Shown: positions 42,830 through 52,036 of the stretch, one piece after another
Position numbering within the stretch: the first letter of the stretch is position 1
Layout: each line of letters begins with the position of its first letter
DNA from: Xylophilus sp. GOD-11R
Lineage (GTDB): Bacteria; Pseudomonadota; Gammaproteobacteria; Burkholderiales; Burkholderiaceae_C
Assembly (NCBI RefSeq): GCF_033546935.1
Contig: NZ_CP137854.1
Coordinates: 4,216,001-4,280,000 of the forward strand
Direction: 5' to 3'
DNA: 64,000 nt
Position numbers and translations under genes: made by a program
The notes under the pieces: generated by a model
Told to the model about the DNA's origin: nothing
The model's database searches: none
The model's input: the letters and a program-made list of their open reading frames with translations, nothing else

Positions 42830-45427
42830 ATGGGCCGGCTTCAAATCGGTTTTGTACGAAGCAAGATCGGAAAGAAGATTTTTCTCTTCTTCTTGTTCAT
42901 CATCGCCGTGCCGCTGATCTGCATTTCGGTCCTGTCGCGCCAGCTGAGCGACTTCGTTCTGGACCAGGCAACCGACCAATTGCTTCGCGACTCCACCAAG
43001 TCGGTGGCCTTGAACCTTCTCGATCGATTGCGCGGAGCGGAATCCATTCTCCGCATCGTCAATACCGCGAAAAACAACCATTCCTACAACGCGGACGCGG
43101 TCAACCGGGCGAACTCGGTTTTCTCCCAAATTTCCCAGGAACCATCCAATCGGCCATCGCCCGGCAAGGAGGCGGTCCGGGTCAGCGTGACGACCGCTCA
43201 GGACGGCTGGCCGGAAGTTTCCATGGAGATCGCGGAAGCCGGAAGCTCGCGGGTTATTCGGGGCACGCTCAACAGAACCTATCTCTGGGAGAACCTCGAA
43301 AGCGCGTATTACACCTTGTGCGTCGGAGGCGAGGAGTTCGAGGAACCGCATTGCCAGGGCCCGCCAAGACCGAGCCTCTCGACCATCGAAATCGAAAGGC
43401 CATTTTATTTCAGGCCCTACTTCGATGGAAAACCGTGGACCCTGCTGGCAGTGGCGGCGCCAGATGTCGCCGATTACCTGCCGATCAAACTCGGTGCGTT
43501 GTTCGCTTATGTCGCTGCCGCCTCGTTATTGCTGACATTGAGCGTCAGCGCATTTTTCATTCGCCGCGCCACCACGCCGCTGGACGCTCTGATGCTGGCC
43601 ACCAAAGCCATCCGAAACAAGGATTTCACCTACGTGGTGCCGGTCGCTGGCATGCGGGACGAGTTTCGCGATGTCGCGGACTCCTTCAATGTCATGGCCG
43701 CGACGATCGGCGACGACATCGCCTTCATGGAGGTCATGGCGCGCATCGACGAGGCGATCCTGGCACATCGTCCTCTCGACTCGATCATCCGGCTGAGTCT
43801 GGAACACCTGCCGGCTTTCACGGGCGCAGCGGAGGCACGTATTGCCGTCGTCGACCATTTTTCGGCGGTCAGAACGAGCTATGTGGGCAACGGGCGATCG
43901 CACTTCGTCGAGACCACTTTCAGTCCCGGACAAGAGAACGCGCCGGTGGCGCCAATCGACGCCGCCCACCTGATCGCGAAGACCGACACGCTTTCGGCGT
44001 TCATCGACCTGATCGATGGGCCCGACGTCGCGGGTCACGATGTCACGTCGAGAATCGATGCGTTCAAATCGCGCCTGGCGATAGCGATTCAATCGGAGGA
44101 GCACGAAAAGGTATTGGTCGCCCGCGCTGCTCGCGATGGATTGACCAAGCTGCTGAATCGTCTGGGTCTGGTCGAACGACTGGGGGAAATGATCCAGCGG
44201 AGCGCGCTTGAGAATCGACACCTGGCGGTTGTCTATCTCGACCTCGACGGGTTCAAGGACGTCAATGACGCCTATGGCCACGATACCGGCGACAAGCTGC
44301 TCAATATGGTGGCGGACCGCATGTCGGCGGCACTTCTCGGGCGAGACGCGGCCATTGCGCGTCTGGGCGGCGATGAATTTGTTTTTGTGCTGCCGGTGGT
44401 CGACGAAGACATCTACAAGAAACAGATTCAGGGCGTGCTCCACGAATTGCAGACGCTCTACCCGATCGACGACTTGCGCATTCAGATCGGCGCCAGCCTG
44501 GGCGTGGCCGTTTATCCGCAAGATGGATCAGGACACGACGACCTGCTGCGAAACGCCGACCTCGCCATGTACGAGGCCAAAAGTGCCGGCCGCAATACGG
44601 TGGTTTATTTCGACGCTTCTTTCAACAGCTCTTCCGCCGAGCGGATCGAACTTCGCCGGGACCTGGCGTCAGCCATCGACCAGCAGCAGTTTCATCTGGT
44701 TTACCAGCCTCGGGTGGCTTGCAGCGACCGGTTCACCCGGTCTGCGGAAGCGCTTCTGCGTTGGGTCCACCCGACCCGCGGATTCGTGCCGCCGGACAAG
44801 TTCATTACCCTGGCGGAGGATTCCGGCCTCATCGTCGATATCGGCTATTGGGTTTTGAAAGAAGCCATCGACCAGCTCGGAAAATGGCGCGCCACCGGCG
44901 ATATCGGCATCGAGAAGATTTCGGTCAACCTGTCTCCGATCCAGTTGATGCACGAGAAGTTCATCGAGACCGTCGAGGAGATCATGCGGTCGTCGCATGT
45001 TCCGGCGACATCGATCGAGCTCGAGATAACGGAGGGCGCGCTGATCCGGGATATCGAGACCGCTGTCGCCAAACTCAGAAGGCTCCAGGAAATCGGCTTC
45101 ACGATCGCGCTCGACGATTTTGGCGTGGGGTATTCGGCTATGAGTTATCTCAGCGTGCTGCCGTTCGACACCCTGAAGATCGACAAGAGCTTCGTGTCGA
45201 GTTTCGGTGTGCAGAAGTCCGCGTATGCCATCGCGTCCGCCATCGTCGCGCTGGCCCAGGCGCTGGACAAGGAAGTGGTGGCCGAGGGCGTGGAAACGGC
45301 GGAACAGGCCGACGTGCTGTCCGATCTGGGGGTGGAAGAGTTGCAGGGCTATTACTTCAGCAAGCCCTTGAAGCCCGACGACCTGGTCTCTTACCTGAAC
45401 GCCCGTCGCGCCGACCTACGCCCTTGA
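42830..45427 (+). CDS. Membrane GGDEF-EAL diguanylate cyclase/phosphodiesterase
   Basis: An 865-residue inner-membrane sensor. TM1 (KIFLFFLFIIAVPLICISVL) and TM2 (ALFAYVAAASLLLTLSVSAF) flank a periplasmic domain of about 170 residues with two Cys near its end. A HAMP linker is followed by a helical region, then GGDEF (RLGGDEFVFVLP intact). No RxxD inhibitory site lies at the expected place upstream. The EAL domain keeps SAEALLRW, VNLSPIQL, ELEITEGALI, LDDFGVGYSA, LKIDKSFV and VVAEGVET, so phosphodiesterase activity is expected. Either or both c-di-GMP activities are possible. The ATG at 42830 is preferred to a TTG 18 nt earlier. Confidence 0.93.
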   Translation: MGRLQIGFVRSKIGKKIFLFFLFIIAVPLICISVLSRQLSDFVLDQATDQLLRDSTKSVALNLLDRLRGAESILRIVNTAKNNHSYNADAVNRANSVFSQISQEPSNRPSPGKEAVRVSVTTAQDGWPEVSMEIAEAGSSRVIRGTLNRTYLWENLESAYYTLCVGGEEFEEPHCQGPPRPSLSTIEIERPFYFRPYFDGKPWTLLAVAAPDVADYLPIKLGALFAYVAAASLLLTLSVSAFFIRRATTPLDALMLATKAIRNKDFTYVVPVAGMRDEFRDVADSFNVMAATIGDDIAFMEVMARIDEAILAHRPLDSIIRLSLEHLPAFTGAAEARIAVVDHFSAVRTSYVGNGRSHFVETTFSPGQENAPVAPIDAAHLIAKTDTLSAFIDLIDGPDVAGHDVTSRIDAFKSRLAIAIQSEEHEKVLVARAARDGLTKLLNRLGLVERLGEMIQRSALENRHLAVVYLDLDGFKDVNDAYGHDTGDKLLNMVADRMSAALLGRDAAIARLGGDEFVFVLPVVDEDIYKKQIQGVLHELQTLYPIDDLRIQIGASLGVAVYPQDGSGHDDLLRNADLAMYEAKSAGRNTVVYFDASFNSSSAERIELRRDLASAIDQQQFHLVYQPRVACSDRFTRSAEALLRWVHPTRGFVPPDKFITLAEDSGLIVDIGYWVLKEAIDQLGKWRATGDIGIEKISVNLSPIQLMHEKFIETVEEIMRSSHVPATSIELEITEGALIRDIETAVAKLRRLQEIGFTIALDDFGVGYSAMSYLSVLPFDTLKIDKSFVSSFGVQKSAYAIASAIVALAQALDKEVVAEGVETAEQADVLSDLGVEELQGYYFSKPLKPDDLVSYLNARRADLRP

Positions 45428-45465
45428 ACTCCAGCGAAGACCATGGCAGATCGCCAGCGGCCGCG

Positions 45466-47406
45466 TCACTCCACCGTCACGCTCTTGGCCAGGTTGCGTG
45501 GCTTGTCCACATCGGTCCCGCGCGCCACCGCCGTGTGATAGGCCAGCAGCTGCAGCGGCACCACGTGCAGCATCGGGCTGAGCGCGCCGTAGTGCTCCGG
45601 CATGCGGATCACATGCAGGCCCTCGGCGCGCTCGATGCGGGTGTCGGCATCGGCCAGGACGTACAGCACACCACCGCGCGCACGCACTTCCTGCAGGTTG
45701 CTCTTGAGCTTCTCCAGCAGGGTGTCGTTGGGCGCCACGGCCACCACCGGCATCTCGCTGGTCACCAGCGCCAGCGGGCCGTGCTTGAGCTCGCCAGCGG
45801 CGTAGGCCTCGGCGTGGATGTAGGTGATCTCCTTGAGCTTGAGCGCGCCTTCCAGTGCGATCGGATAGTGCAGGCCGCGGCCCAGGAAGAGCGCGTTCTC
45901 CTTGCCGGCGAAGTCCTCGGCCCAGGCGATGAGCTGCGGCTCCAGCGCCAGCACCGCCTGCAGGGCGGTCGGCAGATGGCGCATCGCCTTCAGGTGTTCG
46001 GCTTCGGCTTCGGCGTCGAGCAAGCCGCGCTGCTGGGCCAGCGCCAGCGTCAGCAGGAACAGGCCGGCGAGCTGGGCGGTGAAGGCCTTGGTGCTGGCCA
46101 CGCCGATCTCGGTGCCGGCGCGGGTGATGTAGGCCAGCTTGCATTCGCGCACCATGGCGCTGGTGGCGACGTTGCAGATGGTCAGCGTCTGCTCCATGCC
46201 GAGGCGGCGGGCGTGCTTGAGCGCGGCCAGCGTGTCGGCTGTCTCGCCCGACTGGCTGATGGTGACGACCAGGGTGCGCGGATTGGGCACCGAGCTGCGG
46301 TAGCGGTATTCGCTGGCGATCTCCACCTGCGTCGGTATGCGCGCGATGGCCTCCAGCCAGTACTTGGCAACACAGCCGCTGTAGTAGCTGGTGCCGCAGG
46401 CCAGGATGAGGATGGAGTCGATGTCCTGGAACACGCGCCAGGCAGCGGCACCAGTGGCGCCGTCGCGGCCGATGCCGTCGAAGAGCTCGGGCACGATGCC
46501 GGCCACGCCTTCGAGCGTGTCGGCGATGGCGCGCGGCTGCTCGAAGATCTCCTTCTGCATGTAGTGCCGGTACGGCCCCAGATCGGCCGCGCCGCTGGTG
46601 GCCTGCACCGTGCGCACCGGGCGCTCGGCCAGGTCGACCGACACATGGGTCTGGCCGTCGGCGCTGAGGTTGCTGATCCAGTAGCGGCCCAGTTGCAGGT
46701 CGACCAGGTCGCCCTCTTCCAGGTAGACGATCTGGTCGGTGACGCCGGCCAGCGCCATGGCGTCGCTGGCGAGAAAGAGCTCGCCGCCGCCGACGTCGCC
46801 GGTGCCCACGCCCAGAATCAGCGGCGAGCCTGCACGTGCGCCGATCACGCGGTGCGGCTCGTCGCGGCAGAACACCGCCACCGCGTAGGCGCCCTGCAGT
46901 CGGGCGACGGCCTGTTGCACCGCCTGCTGCAGGTCGCCGTCGTAGAGGCTGTCGACCAGGTGGGCGATGACCTCCGTGTCGGTCTGGCTGGCGAAGACAT
47001 AGCCCTTGGCTTCGAGCGCGACGCGCAGCACGTCGTGGTTTTCGATGATGCCGTTGTGCACCAGCGCAATCCGTCCCGGCCGGTGCGTGGAGCCGTCGAC
47101 CGTGTGCGGGCCGTGGCTGAAATGCGGGTGCGCGTTGTGCACTGCCGGCGCACCGTGCGTGGCCCAGCGGGTGTGGGCAATGCCGGTGCGGCCCTCGACC
47201 TGGTCGGTGCGCACCTGGTCGAGCAGCTCGGCCACGCGCGAAGTGCTGCGGGCGCGGCGCAACGGGCCTTCGGGGGTGGCGACAGCGGCTTCGTCGTAGA
47301 CCGCCACGCCGCAGGAGTCGTAGCCGCGGTATTCGAGACGCTGCAGACCCTGAACCAGGATAGGGACGATATTGCGCGTGGAGACCGCGCCGACGATGCC
47401 GCACAT
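45466..47406 (-). CDS. glmS: Glutamine--fructose-6-phosphate aminotransferase (isomerizing)
   Basis: A 646-residue cytoplasmic enzyme making glucosamine-6-phosphate, the entry to peptidoglycan and LPS amino sugars. Cys2 of [12 protein letters not shown] is the glutaminase nucleophile. The N-terminal Ntn domain shows [13 protein letters not shown] and [14 protein letters not shown], and the two SIS sugar-binding domains show [18 protein letters not shown] and [13 protein letters not shown]. The C-terminus ends NLAKSVTVE as usual. It diverges from an AsnC-type gene over 134 AT-rich bp that contain a perfect 8-bp dyad. Confidence 0.97.
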   Translation of the reverse strand: MCGIVGAVSTRNIVPILVQGLQRLEYRGYDSCGVAVYDEAAVATPEGPLRRARSTSRVAELLDQVRTDQVEGRTGIAHTRWATHGAPAVHNAHPHFSHGPHTVDGSTHRPGRIALVHNGIIENHDVLRVALEAKGYVFASQTDTEVIAHLVDSLYDGDLQQAVQQAVARLQGAYAVAVFCRDEPHRVIGARAGSPLILGVGTGDVGGGELFLASDAMALAGVTDQIVYLEEGDLVDLQLGRYWISNLSADGQTHVSVDLAERPVRTVQATSGAADLGPYRHYMQKEIFEQPRAIADTLEGVAGIVPELFDGIGRDGATGAAAWRVFQDIDSILILACGTSYYSGCVAKYWLEAIARIPTQVEIASEYRYRSSVPNPRTLVVTISQSGETADTLAALKHARRLGMEQTLTICNVATSAMVRECKLAYITRAGTEIGVASTKAFTAQLAGLFLLTLALAQQRGLLDAEAEAEHLKAMRHLPTALQAVLALEPQLIAWAEDFAGKENALFLGRGLHYPIALEGALKLKEITYIHAEAYAAGELKHGPLALVTSEMPVVAVAPNDTLLEKLKSNLQEVRARGGVLYVLADADTRIERAEGLHVIRMPEHYGALSPMLHVVPLQLLAYHTAVARGTDVDKPRNLAKSVTVE

Positions 47407-47489
47407 GAATGAATCCTTAGGAGGAAAGCGGCGATGTTAGGCCGATCGTCAAGAAATTTTCAGCAGGCTTTTTAATATTAAATGATCGA

Positions 47490-47519
47490 ATATTTCATCA
47501 CACGAAGTAGTTGAAATAT
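47490..47519. promoter_or_regulatory. Candidate AsnC/Lrp operator between glmS and asnC-like gene
   Basis: ATATTTCA (47490-47497) and TGAAATAT (47512-47519) form a perfect dyad with a 14-nt spacer, 21 bp before the asnC-like ATG. The spacing and AT-rich nature fit an Lrp/AsnC site. The bound protein is inferred. Confidence 0.5.
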
Positions 47520-47540
47520 CCATTCAATTAACATGAATGA

Positions 47541-48038
47541 ATGAACGATTTATCGCTCGACTCAATCGACTTCGCCCTGCTCGACCAGCTTCAAGCCGAC
47601 GCCTCCCGCAGCAATCAGGCCCTGGCGGATATCGCGGGCATTTCGCCCGCGACCTGCCTGCGCCGGGTGAAGCGACTGGTCGAATCCGGGCTGATCGCCC
47701 GGCAGGTGGCGTTGCTCGACACCGACCGCGTCGCCTCGGTGCTGGGGCACGGCATCAGCGTGATCGTGGAGGTCTCACTCGACCGGCAGGACACCGAACG
47801 GCTCGACGCCTTCGAGGCGCAGGCCGCCACCCAGGCGCAAGTGCAGCAGTGCTATCGCGTGTCGCCCGGGCCGGATTTCATCCTGATCGTGCGCTGCCAT
47901 GACATGCCCGATTACGACGCCCTCGCCCGCCGGCTGTTCCACGCCGACACCAATGTGCGCAACGTGAAGGCGTTCTTCAGCGTGAAGCGGTCGAAGTTCG
48001 TGACCGCGCTGCCGCTACCGTTGCAGACGACCGTCTAG
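47541..48038 (+). CDS. Lrp/AsnC family regulator
   Basis: A 165-residue regulator with the N-terminal helix-turn-helix (IDFALLDQLQADASRSNQAL, ISPATCLRRVKRLVESGLI) and RAM domain (QQCYRVSPGPDFILIVRCHD). It differs from the member at 23558, with GPDFIL in place of GNTDYL. It diverges from glmS, an arrangement I recall as common in Comamonadaceae; a role in controlling glmS or itself is plausible but not shown. It ends 4 nt inside the end of the converging kinase gene. Confidence 0.92.
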   Translation: MNDLSLDSIDFALLDQLQADASRSNQALADIAGISPATCLRRVKRLVESGLIARQVALLDTDRVASVLGHGISVIVEVSLDRQDTERLDAFEAQAATQAQVQQCYRVSPGPDFILIVRCHDMPDYDALARRLFHADTNVRNVKAFFSVKRSKFVTALPLPLQTTV

Positions 48039-48793
48039 CCGAGCGTGAAGCGCACGGTGCAGCCGGCCTGCGGCGCGGCGTCGGCCGAGATGCGACCGCC
48101 GTGGCGCTCGACGATCTGCCGCGCGCCCGCCAGCCCGACCCCCAGCCCTTCGAATTCCGATTGCGGATGCAGGCGCTCGAAGATGCCGAAGAGTCCAGCG
48201 GCGCTCAGCGGATTGAAGCCGGCGCCGTTGTCCTGCACCAGGTATTCGGTGCGGCCATCGGGCGTGGTGTGCCAGCCGATGGAGATGGCCGCCACCGCCT
48301 GGCGGCGGGTGAATTTGATCGCGTTGGACAGCAGGCGCTCGAACAGCTGACGCACCAGCGCCACGTCGCCGTCGCAGCTCGGCCATTCGTCGGCGATGTG
48401 CCAGTCGACTTCGCGTTGTGCCAGCAGCGGCGCCATCTCGGCCTTCACCTCGCGTACCACCGCGCCCACGTCGACCGGCTGGCGCAGCAAGGGCGCCCGT
48501 GCGATGCGCGACAGCTCCAGCACGCCGTCGATCATGCGGCCCAGATTCTGGGTGGCACTGTCCATCGCGTCGAGGCAGGACAGCGCCTCGGCGTCGCCGC
48601 CGAGTTCGCCCAGTCGCTCGCGCAGCATCAGGCCGAAGGCGCCGAGGTGCCGCACCGGCGCCCGGAGATCATGGGAGATCGCGCGAAAGAGGTCGTCCAG
48701 ATCGGCCCGCGGATTGCGGCGATCCCGGCGTTCGACAAACTTCGGGGCGGCGTCGTCGGTGGCGTCTGAAACGCCGGATGGACTCGTGTTCAT
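48035..48793 (-). CDS. Orphan soluble histidine kinase
   Basis: A 252-residue kinase core with no sensor domain and no membrane segment. The H-box FRAISHDLRAPVRHLGAFG carries the phospho-acceptor His (about residue 41). The ATPase part has an N-box LLSNAIKFTRR, a G1 box VQDNGAGFN and GLGVGLAGARQIVERHGG. It looks like the C-terminal half of bacteriophytochrome-type kinases. There is no response regulator in the window. It starts 8 nt after glmU on the same strand and is probably co-transcribed with it. Confidence 0.88.
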   Translation of the reverse strand: MNTSPSGVSDATDDAAPKFVERRDRRNPRADLDDLFRAISHDLRAPVRHLGAFGLMLRERLGELGGDAEALSCLDAMDSATQNLGRMIDGVLELSRIARAPLLRQPVDVGAVVREVKAEMAPLLAQREVDWHIADEWPSCDGDVALVRQLFERLLSNAIKFTRRQAVAAISIGWHTTPDGRTEYLVQDNGAGFNPLSAAGLFGIFERLHPQSEFEGLGVGLAGARQIVERHGGRISADAAPQAGCTVRFTLG

Positions 48794-48801
48794 GCGTCTG
48801 G

Positions 48802-50208
48802 CTATTCTGCCGCCTTTTTGGTGGGCTTCTTCCAGCGTTCGAGACTGACCTGTCGGGCGCGCGCCACCGTCAGGGTGCCGGGCGGTGTATCGCGGCTCAC
48901 GGTGGAGCCACCGCCCACGGTGCCGCCGGCGCCGATCGTCACCGGTGCGATCAGCACGCAGTTGCTGCCGATCGAGGCGTCGTCGCCGATGGTGGTGCGG
49001 TGCTTGTTCACGCCGTCGTAGTTGGCGGTGATGGAGCCGGCGCCGAAGTTCACGCGCTCGCCCACGGTCGAATCACCCAGGTAGGCCAGGTGGTTGGCCT
49101 TGGCGCCGGCGGCCAGCGTCGAGTTCTTCACCTCGACGAAGTTGCCGACGTGGACCTCGTCGCCCAGGCGCGCCCCGGGCCGCAGGCGCGCGAAGGGGCC
49201 GATGCGCGCGTTGCCGCCCACCTCCACGCCGGCCTTCTCGCCCTGGATGTGGCTGAACGGATGCACTACCGTGCCGGCGGCGATGCGGGCGTCGGCAATG
49301 ACGCAGTGGGCGCCGATGCGCACGCCCTCGCCGAGCTCGACCACGCCCTCGAAGATGCAGCCGACATCGATTTCGACATCCGCCGCGCAATGGAGTCGGC
49401 CGCGCAGGTCGAAGCGCGCCGGGTCGGCCAGGCGCACGCCGGCTTCGAGTTGCGCCTCGGCCTGGCGCCGCTGGTAGGCGCGCTCGAGCTGGCTGAGCTG
49501 CAGCGGGCTGTTGACGCCGGCCACCTCCACCGCGTCACGGGTGCGCACCGCCTGCACCGCCACGCCGTCGGCAACGGCCATGGCGACCAGGTCGGTCAGG
49601 TAGAACTCCTTCTGGGCGTTGTCGTCGGACAGCCGGGCCAGCCAGCCACCCAGGCGCGCGCCGGGCACGGCCATCACGCCGGTGTAGGTTTCGCGAATGG
49701 CGCGCTGGGCCTCACTCGCATCCTTCTGCTCGACGATGGCCTGCACCAGCCCGGCACCGTCGCGCACGATGCGGCCGTAGCCGGTGGGATCGTCGAGCTC
49801 GATCGTGAGCAGCGCCAGGGCATCGGGGCGCGCGGCCGCCGCGAGGGCGCGCAGGGTGTCGGCGGCGATCAGCGGCACATCGCCATTGAGGATCAGCACG
49901 GTGCCGTCGGCCCGCAGGCTCGGCGCGGCGAAACGCACCGCGTCGCCGGTGCCGCGCTGGGGCTCCTGGCGCACGAAACCCAGCTTGCCGGCAAGCGCGT
50001 CCGGGGTGGATGCGGCCTCGACCTGTTCGGCGCCGTGACCGGTTACGACGACCACCGCGCGGGCGTCGAGCGAGGCGACGGTATCGAGCACGTGGCGCAG
50101 CATGGGGCGGCCGGCAAGGCGATGTAACACTTTCGGCCTCGCGCTTTTCATCCGCGTACCCTTGCCCGCGGCCATGACCACCACATCCAACATGCCGTCC
50201 ATTTGCAT
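48802..50208 (-). CDS. glmU: Bifunctional GlcNAc-1-P uridyltransferase / GlcN-1-P acetyltransferase
   Basis: A 468-residue enzyme making UDP-GlcNAc. The uridyltransferase half begins with the nucleotide loop VVMAAGKGTRMKSARPKVLH and has LNGDVPLIAADTL. The left-handed beta-helix acetyltransferase half has FVEVKNSTLAAGAKANHLAY and GAGSITANYDGVNKHRT, with the catalytic His in KANHLAY. The ATG at 50208 follows GGAG at 6 nt; later ATGs at 50202 and 50193 are less likely. Its first codons overlap the start region of the divergent lipoprotein gene. It acts in the same pathway as glmS, 1.4 kb away. Confidence 0.97.
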   Translation of the reverse strand: MQMDGMLDVVVMAAGKGTRMKSARPKVLHRLAGRPMLRHVLDTVASLDARAVVVVTGHGAEQVEAASTPDALAGKLGFVRQEPQRGTGDAVRFAAPSLRADGTVLILNGDVPLIAADTLRALAAAARPDALALLTIELDDPTGYGRIVRDGAGLVQAIVEQKDASEAQRAIRETYTGVMAVPGARLGGWLARLSDDNAQKEFYLTDLVAMAVADGVAVQAVRTRDAVEVAGVNSPLQLSQLERAYQRRQAEAQLEAGVRLADPARFDLRGRLHCAADVEIDVGCIFEGVVELGEGVRIGAHCVIADARIAAGTVVHPFSHIQGEKAGVEVGGNARIGPFARLRPGARLGDEVHVGNFVEVKNSTLAAGAKANHLAYLGDSTVGERVNFGAGSITANYDGVNKHRTTIGDDASIGSNCVLIAPVTIGAGGTVGGGSTVSRDTPPGTLTVARARQVSLERWKKPTKKAAE

Positions 50209-51106
50209 TTCTTCTCCCTCGTTGCGTGCGCGCGGGCCTCGCCGACCCTGGTTGCGGATTATCGGGGTGGCGGCAGCCGCGGTCGTGATCACCGCTTGTG
50301 GTGCCGTCAAGCTGGGCTACCAGACCCTGCCCGAGGTGAGCTACTGGTGGCTCGACAACTACCTCGACTTCACCGACGAGCAGAAAGGACAAGTCAAGGA
50401 AGAGCTCGCATCGCTGCAGCGCTGGCATCGTCGCAACGAGTTGCCGCAGTTCGCCGAACTGCTCGACCAGATGAGCCTGATGGCGGTCAAGGACGTGACG
50501 CCGGAGCAGATGTGCGGCGTGCTCGATGCGGTGCGGACGCGGCTGCACGCCGTCGGCACCCAGGCCGAGCCGTCGGCCGCCACGCTCGCGCTGGCGCTCA
50601 AGCCCGAGCAGTTGCAGGCGCTGCGCAAGCGCTACGACAAGAACAACGCCGACTACCGCAAGGAATGGATCACGCCCTCGGTCGAGAAGCGCGACGACAA
50701 GCGCATGCGCAAGATCGTCGACTACGCCGACAACCTCTACGGCAAGGTCGACGCGCCGCAGCGCGAAGTGATTCGCCGGTATGTGAGCAGCGGCGGCTTC
50801 GACCCGGTCTACGACAACGGCATCCGCCTGCGCCAGCAGCAGGATGTGTTGCGCACCCTGGAAAAGCTGCAGGCCACGCCGGACACCTCGCCGGCGGACG
50901 CCCGCAAGGCCATCTCCGGCCTGATCGACCGCAGCTTCGATTCATCCGACCCGGCTGTCCGCGCTCACCAGCAAGCGGTGCGCCGCGCCGGCTGCGAAGC
51001 CATGGCCGAGACCCACAACACCACCGACGACAAGCAGCGCGCCCACGCGGTGAAGCAATTGCAGAAATACCGCCAGGACGCGATGGAGCTGGCGGCCAAG
51101 CAGTGA
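50192..51106 (+). CDS. DUF6279 family lipoprotein
   Basis: A 304-residue lipoprotein from the ATG at 50192. The hydrophobic leader ends in a lipobox (AVVITAC), with Cys followed by GAVKLGYQTLPEVSYWWLDN, the signature of DUF6279. The rest is helical and charged (FTDEQKGQVKEELASLQRWH). The function is unknown; it should be anchored in the outer membrane facing the periplasm. If the ATG is used, its 5' end overlaps the 5' end of divergent glmU by 17 bp; a TTG at 50222 would remove the overlap. A strong bidirectional hairpin follows the gene. Confidence 0.85.
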   Translation: MPSICISSPSLRARGPRRPWLRIIGVAAAAVVITACGAVKLGYQTLPEVSYWWLDNYLDFTDEQKGQVKEELASLQRWHRRNELPQFAELLDQMSLMAVKDVTPEQMCGVLDAVRTRLHAVGTQAEPSAATLALALKPEQLQALRKRYDKNNADYRKEWITPSVEKRDDKRMRKIVDYADNLYGKVDAPQREVIRRYVSSGGFDPVYDNGIRLRQQQDVLRTLEKLQATPDTSPADARKAISGLIDRSFDSSDPAVRAHQQAVRRAGCEAMAETHNTTDDKQRAHAVKQLQKYRQDAMELAAKQ

Positions 51107-51129
51107 ACTGCATCGGCCGGTCGGAATGA

Positions 51130-51169
51130 AAAACGGCGCGCTCCTGTCGAAACAGGAACGCGCCGTTTT
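51130..51169. terminator. Bidirectional intrinsic terminator
   Basis: AAAACGGCGCG (51130-51140) pairs with CGCGCCGTTTT (51159-51169), and inside TCCTGT pairs with ACAGGA. The A-run on the left and T-run on the right let it work for both the DUF6279 gene and the converging PNPOx-like gene. Confidence 0.85.
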
Positions 51170-51193
51170 AGAAAGCGCCCGGGGCCTGATCGC

Positions 51194-51709
51194 TCAAGCA
51201 GCGGGCGCCGGTGCCGCCGGGTTGTGCACCGTGCGGTTCTCGCCCATGCCAACGGGCTTGCCCGACACGGCCGACGCCGCCATGGCAATCGCCCGCACCA
51301 TGCGGCTGGAATTCGAATCCCAGAACTCCGCGTCGTCGACGTCCACCCGCAGCAGGGCGAGCGAGGGGTCTTCCTTGCCTTCGGGAAACCAGGGCTTGGC
51401 GGCGGCCGTCCAGAGTTCCTCGATTCGCGCGCGGTCGTAGATCAGGGTCGAGCCACCGCTGATCGACACGTACTTCGCGCTCGACGGATCCGCGAACGTC
51501 AGGTTCACCTGGCCCGCGGGCGCCTGCTTTTCAGCCGAGGGCTTGGTGAAGAACCAGATCGAGCCGTTGGCGTCCACTTCCAGCGGCATCATCGGCCGGC
51601 TGGTGAGAACACCGTGGCTGTCGGGCGTGGTCAACATGCCGGGGCCGATGCCGTCGATGAGGTCGACCACCTTTTGCATGCCCTCGGAAATCTGTTCAGC
51701 TTTCTTCAT
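51194..51709 (-). CDS. Pyridoxamine 5'-phosphate oxidase-like general stress protein
   Basis: A 171-residue protein with the split-barrel flavin-binding fold of the general stress protein 26 group. Markers are DGIGPGMLTTPDSHGVLTSR, DANGSIWFFTKPSAEK and VNLTFADPSSAKYVSISGG, followed by LWTAAAKPWFPEGKEDPSLA. Family members bind FMN, FAD or F420; the reaction is unknown. The ATG at 51709 follows AAAGG. Its start lies within the end of a small upstream reading frame (14-nt overlap). Confidence 0.88.
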   Translation of the reverse strand: MKKAEQISEGMQKVVDLIDGIGPGMLTTPDSHGVLTSRPMMPLEVDANGSIWFFTKPSAEKQAPAGQVNLTFADPSSAKYVSISGGSTLIYDRARIEELWTAAAKPWFPEGKEDPSLALLRVDVDDAEFWDSNSSRMVRAIAMAASAVSGKPVGMGENRTVHNPAAPAPAA

Positions 51710-51896
51710 TCTGGCCTTTCGATAGATCGATGGAATCGGGAATGGATGCACGTGCCGGCGCGGCCTGACCGCGCTGGTATTCGCTGTAGCCCTGCTGCTG
51801 TTGCTGCCGATTCAGCCAGAAACGCGCGGGTTGCTGCTGCCGCTGCGAGGTCCGCTTTCGTGCGGCCAGCGGCTGTGGAAATGGAACGATGGACAT
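51696..51896 (-). CDS. Possible small basic protein upstream of the PNPOx-like gene
   Basis: A 66-residue frame starting MSIVPFPQPLAARKRTSQRQ, with a Gln/Arg-rich middle (FWLNRQQQQQGYSEYQRGQ). No family is recognised. Support comes from a strong ribosome-binding site (AGGAG, 7 nt before the ATG) and a 14-nt overlap with the next gene, which suggests coupling. It could instead be a leader peptide or chance frame. Confidence 0.45.
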   Translation of the reverse strand: MSIVPFPQPLAARKRTSQRQQQPARFWLNRQQQQQGYSEYQRGQAAPARASIPDSIDLSKGQNEES

Positions 51897-52036
51897 GTCG
51901 AGGCTCCTGCGGAACTCATGCTTTTGGATGTACCCACGAGCATAAAAACGCACCAAGTCGGGACCTGTCGTCTGGCAAGGGTCACGCTTGTCAGCATTCA
52001 CCTACAGTTGCAGCGCCCGGGCGCCGAGCAGCCCGC

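Noticed and set aside
47407..47540. A glmS ribozyme or riboswitch upstream of glmS
   Set aside because: The gap is short and AT-rich with no ribozyme core; glmS ribozymes are known from Gram-positive bacteria.
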